In this document: positions 56,990-64,000 of the stretch, in pieces
Layout of the letters: every line of letters starts with the position of its first letter
How positions within the stretch are numbered: the stretch's first letter is position 1
Origin: Magnolia sinica
Taxonomy: Eukaryota; Streptophyta; Magnoliopsida; Magnoliales; Magnoliaceae
DNA: 64,000 nt
NCBI RefSeq assembly: GCF_029962835.1
Contig: NC_080573.1
Span: 32,047,001 to 32,111,000, forward strand
Direction: 5' to 3'
Program-made: the position numbers and the translations under genes
Notes under the pieces: model-generated
What the model saw: only the letters and a program-made list of their open reading frames with translations
Told to the model about the DNA's origin: nothing
Database searches by the model: none

Positions 56990-57599
56990 TGTGAGACTCG
57001 TATCTTAGCCTGTACCGTTCCGTAGGCTTCTGCGGTCCTTCCGGTCAAATTCCAGTGACCCGCGACACTTAGATAGCATTTGCGCACAACCCTGAGTCAT
57101 ATCTCGTATTCCAGAGTCGGCTCAACCTGACACTTGTATCCTTACGACTGCGTCTCGCGCACTAAGGCGATGCCCGGGCTAGGAGATGTGGGTCCGCGTT
57201 CAGTTCGAGGAAAACGCCACACGTTGCAAATCTCAAGAGAATCCATCACATCAAATGTCAAGTACACATCCCATCACTCCCACCACTCACACCCATCCCC
57301 AAAGTCAACTCACCCTCTTACACATCCCTTACATGTCAAGTACATCCATCACCTTTCACCCATCACACCCATCTCTTACAACCTCTCTCTCTCTCATCTC
57401 TCTCTCCCTCATTCTCCAAGTAATCCACGTCCAAGCTTCCATGAGAGAAGCTAGTGTGGCCCACCTTCCTACCTCCCATCTCCACCATCCTAAGATCATC
57501 TCGACCGTGGAAATTGTTCCCTTGGAGCTCTAGAGGCTATAGGCGAAAGAAGGAAGAGGAGATCAAAGGTAGGTGTTCATCATCTCGATCTTTGATGAA

Positions 57600-58021
57600 T
57601 TGAGGGCCCACATGTAGTGGGATCGATCTTGATGTATGCATTATATAGGGAGGGCCCATAGTGGTGGGGTCCTCCCCTTCTCACGTCTCTCTATCTCTCT
57701 CTTTCATTGTTGATGGCCCACCCAATGATTACATATTTTATCCATACTGTCCATTTAGTGGACCACACCACAGTCCACTTGTGGGGCTCACCCTACTGTC
57801 GGTCCTTTTAGACCGGCCTTGATGAAGGAAGAACACAAAGATCAACTTGATTCAAAGCCGTTGGTGGGCCACACATGTGGACCCACCTTTATGCTTGTGT
57901 TGTATATCTGCACCATCCATCTGCATGGTGCCATGTGGGGCCCTATCTGGAGGGACGTAATCCAGACCGTCCGTTAGACAGATATCAAACCCCTTTAAAC
58001 GTTGGACTATTTTAAATATTG

Positions 58022-58058
<37 letters not shown>

Positions 58059-59040
58059 ATATCATATGGTGATGGGCCCCACGTGGGACCCACTTTGATT
58101 ATGGCAATGGATTGGCTGGTGTACATCACACAAGCAAACAGCTGGTGTAATTGACGTCAGCAAGATCCAAGGAGCCTACCTGATCTATGTGTCATCTGCA
58201 CCATCCATCTGTTTGGACGGTGTTGTGCAGGGGCCACCATGATGTATTTGTTTCATCCACACCGTCCAGACCATCTGGACGGTGCTGGACTAGCTAGATA
58301 GTGCCAGGCCACCATGATGTATTGTTATGTCCACACCATCCATTCATCTGGAGGACGTGGCCCACCCCTGCACGTGTGGGTGGGACCCACCATGATGCAT
58401 TTATTCTATATCCACTTCATCCTTACGTCCATGACGGTGGACCCATGGTGATGTATGTGCTTCACACATACCGTCCATCTATCGTCAGCTCTTGTAAGGT
58501 CATCCCACACGTGCTGCACGTGGGGAATGGGACCCACCTTAGTGTATGAATTGTATATCCACTCTGCCATCTGTCCAGTTGGTGTGGCCCCCACTGTAAT
58601 ATATATGTTTTATATCCACATTGTCCGTCCCTGGATGGTGTGCGTGGGATGCACCATGTTGTATGCTTTATATCCAGCCGTCCATCTGTTTTGCTAGCAT
58701 GGGACTCCGATGATGTATTTATTTCATCCACACCATCCAGATTGTACGGTGTTGCACAATGTTTGGGTAGTGCTGATTTACATGGACAATGTTTGGATGG
58801 TACCGTGGGCTCCACCGCAATGCATATACCCACGCTACCCATTTGGTGGGGGCCATTCGCTGCATATGTGGGGCCCACCTATTATATATATTAGGCCCAT
58901 GTGATGGGGCCCACCTTGGTGTATATATTCTATATTCGCACTGTCCAAGGGCCTACCATTGATGCATGTATTGTATATCTACACCGTCCATTTGTGCGGC
59001 CTACCATGATGAATGTATTGTATATCTTTGTCGTCCATTG
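57600..59040. repeat. Irregular array of MITE-terminus-like units in the 5.1 kb LTR
   Basis: A dozen or more units of 60-120 bp, each with a variant of 'ggcccaccatgatgtatttg' and 'tatccacaccgtccatctg', often with 'gtctggacggtg' between them. It is interrupted by a (TA)n at 58026-58055. Short frames on both strands (e.g. 58301-58904) come from these units and are not genes. Confidence 0.65.
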
Positions 59041-59478
59041 ATGCGGCCCACTTGATGTATATGAGGCCTATTGGTACGGCCCATTGATGTAGCCCACTTG
59101 ATGTGTATGAGGCCCATTAGTGTGGCCCATTGATGCAGCCCACTTGATGTGTATGAGGCCCATGTGCAGGGCCCACCTGTGATGTATATTAGGCCCATGA
59201 GTAGGGCCCACCTATTATGTATTTGAAGCTCATGGGTTATGACCCATTATGATGTATTCGAGGCCCATGGGCAAGGCCTGATGTGATGTATTTATGGCCC
59301 ATATGATGAGGGCCATAGTGATGTGTATTAGGCCCATGTGATGCGGCCCACAGTGATGTGTATTATGCTCATGTGATGAGGCCCGATGTGTTGTATATGA
59401 GGCCCATATGATGAGGCCCGATGTGATGTATAAGGCCCATGTGATGCAGCCCACTTAATGTATGAGACCCTTGTGTAA
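59040..59478 (+). repeat. GGCCCAT / GATGTAT array
   Basis: Units of about 35-55 bp with 'aggcccatgtgatgaggcccgatgtgatgtatatg' or 'ggcccacttgatgtgtatgaggcccattggtg'. It corresponds to 46330-46700 in the 4.05 kb LTR but is longer and has more variants. Confidence 0.8.
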
Positions 59479-59640
59479 GGCCCATTGTGATTGTATGTGG
59501 CCCATTGTGATTGTACATGGCCTATTGTGATTGTATGTGGCCCATTGTGATTGTAAGTGGCCCATTGTGATTGTATGTGGCCTATTGTGATTGTTTGTGG
59601 CCCATTGTGATTGTATGGGGCCCATTGTGATGTAATTGTG
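59479..59640 (+). repeat. 20-bp tandem array, eight copies
   Basis: The unit is 'gcccattgtgattgtatgtg', exactly 20 bp, repeated about eight times with single-base changes. It is not present in the 4.05 kb copy of the LTR, so it is a copy-specific expansion. Confidence 0.92.
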
Positions 59641-59835
59641 GCCATTGATGAGGCCCAATGTTATGTATTTATGGCCCAGTGTGATGTATATTAGGCCATT
59701 ATATGAGGCCATAGGCCCACTATATGTTTGGCTCTATGTGGGCCACTTTTTGGGAGTAATGTTAGTTAAATGTCCACATTGATGGGCGATGATGGTTAAA
59801 TGTCCACATTATGACCTTCCCTTAGCCCCTTTATT

Positions 59836-60320
59836 AGGCTGATTCTGACTGTCGAGGCCGATTCCGATTATCGAGGTCGATTGTCAAGGTCAATTTTGAT
59901 TATCGAGGCCGATTCCGATTGTCGAAGAAGATTTCGATTGTCGAGGCTGATTCCGACTATCGAGGCCGATTTTGATTGTCGAGGCCGAGGCTAATTATCG
60001 AGGTTGATTCCGATTGTTGAGGCTGATTCTAATCATTGAGGCCGATTGTTGAGGCCAATTCCAATTATCGTGGCTGATTATCAAGGCCAATTCTAATTAT
60101 CGAGGCTGATTATTGAGGCCGATTCTCGATTCTGATTATCGAGGTCGATTCCGATTGTTGAGGTCGATTCCAATAGTCGAGGCCAATTCCAATTATCGAG
60201 GTCGATTCTGATTGTCAAGGCCGATTTCGATTGTCAAGGCCGAGGCCGATTATCAAGATCGATTCTGATTATCGAGGCTGATTGTATAGGCTGATTATCG
60301 ATACCGATTATCGGTGCCGG
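59836..60320 (+). repeat. Dispersed-tandem 'GATTNNGATTATCGAGGCC' array
   Basis: About 25 units of roughly 15-24 bp made of 'cgaggccgattccgattatc' and shortened forms. The corresponding region of the 4.05 kb LTR (46804-47215) has unrelated sequence up to the shared 'atcgataccaattatgagtatgtga' junction, so the array is restricted to this copy. Confidence 0.85.
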
Positions 60321-60337
60321 TTGTCGATACCAATTAT

Positions 60338-60555
60338 GAGTATGTGACAGCATGGCATCATGATACATACTCACACGCATCATCTGCATGTTTGTTATGA
60401 GATGTGGTTGACCATTGCATATGTCATTGGGCAGGTTGTTATGAGAGAGTGTGTGATCGCATGGCATCATGTTACATGGCCATACGCATCATCTGCATGT
60501 TTATTATGAAATATGGTTAACCATTACATATGTCATTGGGCAGGTTATTATGAGA
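60338..60555 (+). repeat. 109-bp tandem duplication
   Basis: 'gagtatgtgacagcatggcatcatgatacatac...gggcaggttgttatga' at 60338 is repeated at 60447 with scattered changes. The 4.05 kb LTR has a single copy (about 47230-47345). Confidence 0.88.
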
Positions 60556-62094
60556 CTCCCTAATAGGCGAAGATTATCTCACATGAGCACACGGTATGCG
60601 CAGGATTGATGCATGACTGGATTGTATGACTCATGCATCATACATTGTGTGTTGTGATTACTATACGCCCTAGCGACATCAGGGCCATAGCCTCCACAGG
60701 CATGTCGTGGATGGCTAGATGGGACACCGAAAATATTTGGTTCGAGCATCTAGGCACTTTGGATGTCCGTGGGTGAAAGTCCCTAAACCTCCGTGGCCAG
60801 GAGACGCCCCAACGTCTATACCGAGTGGATACATGAGCGCCCAAGTGCCAAATGTCAGTAGGTTGCATCTCCCACTATTTCGTGGTCTGTTGGGAGGGGG
60901 TGTGGCCTTATCTGCCTAATTCGTAGTGGGCAAAACTAAGCTGAGTTTGACCAGCTCATAAATAGGTCCGCTATCGACATGCCGGGTAGGTATTGGCTGA
61001 CTACTGGCCAGGCAGAATATGAGGTCTCTTCCACTCACCTGGTTGCCCGCAACGGGTCAGAATTCTGGTTTTGAGTGTACCAGACCCTGGTGATGATCCC
61101 AAAGATGTACGGTACTGATATGTGGACTTATTGAGCAGGAGTTGCATACTCATTCATTCATTCATTCACTATCCACTCGGGCGGGTGGTGCGCAACTAAT
61201 TGTTATGTACCTTCATAATGGCAAGGATTTCGGTTGGGAAGCGTGACTAACCTGAAATCAGGAGTCTAGTACATTGAGTTTGGCTATCCAAATTTAGGTA
61301 TGGGACTGGTTTAGATAGAAGTCCCTTGTGATGGACCCTATAGCCTGCGATACTACGTACTATCATCTCGACTTCACTCCAGCTTAGTCATTTCATTCGC
61401 CCCGCATATTACATTGCATTCATAACATTTATCATTTTGGGCACTATATTTCTGCATTTATATGGCTTAGATGAGGTTAATGGTATTCATGGCTCGTCAA
61501 GATTTGCAAATTGTATTACATCCTCGGCATCTAATATTTGGCTCATTATGATCTGCATTCCGTACTCTGATATTGTATGACATGTGGACTTACCAGTATG
61601 TTTCCACTTACTCTGATATCTTATGATTCATGATCTTGCCAGTATTTTCGACATTGTATGATTATGGCGTTGTAGTCGTATGTTTAGTACTTCTCTTGCG
61701 TACACACTTTCACCACCCTCTAAGCTTTCTATAAGCTTATGCATATGCAGGTGGCGTTAGGTAGCAGCAGCGTTGAGCTTGGAACATGTAGCTAACTTCT
61801 GGAGCTTTGATATCGATACATGTATTTCCCTTTCAGCATTGTACTCAACTGTTTATATTAGTGGATATGTGATGATGATGTTGCCTTTATGATTTGGGAA
61901 AACTTGTGGTTATGCTTCTTACGAGATAAATGTACGTTTGAAAATCCTCCTTGTAGGATCCTAGGATCCTAGGATCAGAATCTAGCGTATGCGCACTAAG
62001 AGCCGAGAATGGGGTACTACGGAGGCTGTCGACACCGGATTCAGTGATCAAAAATTTTTGAGCCTGGTTTTATAGTTTGGGGCGTGACATGAAG

Positions 62095-64000
62095 AGCCAT
62101 CAAACGGCCATTCCTGATGACTTCCCAAACTTCCCTTCTTGGTCTCTTCGTTCAGCGTTCGATCAGATAGCCGGACCTCTATTTTTAATGGCAGGTTGGC
62201 TCCCAATCATCCCTGCATTAGGTTCGTTTCCTTGGACGGTTTGAGATCAACATCCACTGATCCCTGGCCCACCATATTCGTGATCCAATCACGTTAGGTT
62301 TTGTGAACGTGATACCTGGAGGGCTTGCGGTTGCAAATTCTGGAACGGGAGAAAGGTGCGGTCTACGTAAGGGAAAACAACGAAACGCCACATTCTCCTT
62401 CCTTTACACTCCTTTTGAACGGCTTGGGTTGGGTCGAACTTTCCTTTTCTAAGCTTTAGACAGTTCAGATTTAGAACAAGATCCAGTTTTTCAGTCATGA
62501 AATGCCTTGCGATGTTACTTGAAAACATTTTGAGAAAGGATTCTTCACTTCTAAAATCGGGGAGCCTTCCGATTTTCCTAGTACTTTGGTTGGAGTCGGA
62601 TCTCTCTTAAACGTAGGTCTGATGGTTGGGATGGTTTTCATTCATTGATTTAGGGACACATTATCAGTGACGTAAAATGAATTGTCATCTATTTTCAGGT
62701 TACACAGTGGAGTTGTGATCGGGCTTGTGTCAGTGTGGAAGCTTGTCTTTGTGAGAAACAACCTAGGGTTTGGTCGCCCTTGCCCTATGGCCAAAATGGA
62801 CGATTTGGATCGTCCCAACGGATCGTGATCGTGGCCCACAACGGTCTCTAAACAGACGTTGTCCATTTATGTTGCATGTGATAAGAACGGGATTTCGCGG
62901 GTCAAACCTTCCTTAATCGGACTTAGTAGTTTGGTAGGATAGGCCATTCACACCCCATGTGTGAACACACTTGGGTGTGGGGTCCACTTACAATGCTCTT
63001 TGGGGAGATCCATTCCACTCATTAGCTTAAACAGGTCATGTTGGGCCACGGGGCTAACTACGAAGTTTGTCTAAGATTTAGGTACCCTTATCTTGGAATT
63101 CCTCCTATCAAATACTAAAATGGACTTGATCTTAAGTAACAGTCCACGTTCAATGATCGAGGGCCAGTCTTGGACGAGATGCGTAGTCAAGATAGGCAAA
63201 CAGCTCGACGCGATTTGGTGGTTGATCGATGGTGGGAAAGGCCTAAATCTGAAGTTTCACCTTTTGCGTCAAAAGAAAGGGGTTGACTTCTGTGTTCAAC
63301 AATGTAAGATCATAGATCAGGGTCTAAATTTTGTATAACCTAGTAGTCATATGAGATCCAAACTGTGGTCTAAATTTGAGTTGCGAAGGAAGGCAAGAGG
63401 TGGTTAGACCTGAAGAGCTAGATTTAAAGGAGTTGATAAGCCTCAAAAGATAACTTTGCGCCTAAGGAAAAACCTATGAAAGTGAGGTCTTCATATTTCA
63501 CCTTTAGTTCATATGATGGTCAATCTAAGTTGTTCATATGAAGGAAAATATCCTACTACGACTACCCAGGAGGTTCCTTCGCTCAATGGACACCAAAATC
63601 AACGGTTACAGGCTGATTTATCAATTAGGCTACTTATACAATGATCTAAGGGCTTAAATTCGACGTGTATGGTTAATTTATGATAGCTAAGAATGATATA
63701 AAATTTTACATGAAACAGATCATGGGAACTATGTGTTCTAGAACTCAAGAGTATAGGTTAGTGGCATTTTCATAATTTTTTATAATCTAAGAGTTTTAGA
63801 AAATCTAATGGTTCTAAGGGGTTGTATGCACCTTTCTAAACAATTCTTACAAATGGACTCATATCTAGATTATTACAGAGGAGAAGTTATTCGCCAATTC
63901 ATTTAAGGAAAGGTACATACATTAAATCACATAATGGAAGGTCTTGTCTTGAAATCAATGGTCAGATAGCTTGATCTATATTGAATGGAGGTCATTCCCA
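62095..64000. other. Non-coding stretch after the solo LTR
   Basis: No recognisable domain. It continues the sequence interrupted at 56989. Open frames at 62289-62528 and 63093-63338 have no family resemblance. The wording ('tgtgtgaacacacttgggtgtggggtccac') is compatible with retrotransposon U3 or internal sequence, but I cannot classify it. Confidence 0.3.

Larger units (their letters stand above)
56990..62089 (+). mobile_element. Solo LTR, 5.1 kb, with perfect 5-bp TSD
   Basis: It starts TGTGAGACTCGTATCTTAGC and ends '...ttatagtttggggcgtgaca'. It is flanked by TGAAG at 56985-56989 and TGAAG at 62090-62094, a perfect 5-bp duplication. No primer-binding site, polypurine tract or coding region lies inside, so the whole 5.1 kb is one LTR left after recombination, or a non-autonomous element of that size. 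It contains MITE-end-like repeats (57600-59040), three tandem arrays (59040-59640, 59836-60320) and a 109-bp duplication (60338-60555). First 200 bp and last 150 bp match 37259-38891 and 44460-48513. Confidence 0.85.

Noticed and set aside
58301..58904. Cluster of overlapping frames on both strands
   Set aside because: They come from the repeated MITE-end-like units in the LTR. Similar frames occur at 45403-46580 for the same reason.

Overview
The window reads as plant nuclear DNA from a repeat-filled intergenic region. The organism is probably a magnoliid-type angiosperm. That is inferred from the many copies of a short motif of the type GGGCCCACCATGATGTATGTG followed by CCACACCGTCCATCC, which I associate from memory with magnoliid genomes; no marker gene confirms it. 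There is no bacterial gene organisation, operon, CRISPR array or rRNA. Almost every stretch that can be recognised is a transposable element (TE) or a relic of one. Only one stretch (31835-32311) looks like a possible host gene.

Layout. 1-673: end of a Copia-type LTR. 1280-5132: Mutator-like (MULE) and hAT miniature elements, two of them nested with readable target-site duplications (TSDs). 4363-8949 and 10624-15219: a 4.6 kb direct duplication, each copy holding a roughly 3.1 kb imperfect palindrome full of tandem repeats. The 8950-10623 spacer looks like an LTR fragment. 15405-17312: an inverted-repeat-bounded element carrying a MULE-like MITE and a striking 21-bp (heptad) minisatellite. 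17683-21183: further MITEs, including a hAT inside a MULE with a perfect 8-bp TSD. 21184-23640: 5' part of a Tat-type Gypsy element (LTR end, primer-binding site, decayed gag, + strand). 23641-28650: an Athila-type Gypsy element on the minus strand (gag, primer-binding site, 5' LTR), broken by two hAT MITEs and one Tourist-type MITE. 28651-34200: the most gene-like part, with the candidate gene and several microsatellites. 34206-64000: layered LTR retrotransposons.

The right half is dominated by one LTR family seen three times: 37259-38891 (1.6 kb), 44460-48513 (about 4.05 kb) and 56990-62089 (5.1 kb, flanked by a perfect TGAAG duplication). The copies share both ends. Their middles differ by kilobases of tandem arrays, some built from units that resemble the ends of the MULE-like MITEs. 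Between them lie a 3' LTR of an Athila/Tat-like element (39379-41575, with a TATA box), pieces of a Tat-like element with a gypsy-type gag domain (48514-50867), and an internally deleted chromovirus (51249-55519) that has two LTRs, a protease motif, an integrase tail and a chromodomain but no reverse transcriptase.

The window therefore has little cellular pathway content. What it offers is a readable record of nested insertions, solo-LTR formation, segmental duplication and repeat expansion. Alignments were done by eye, so boundaries without a stated TSD are approximate.
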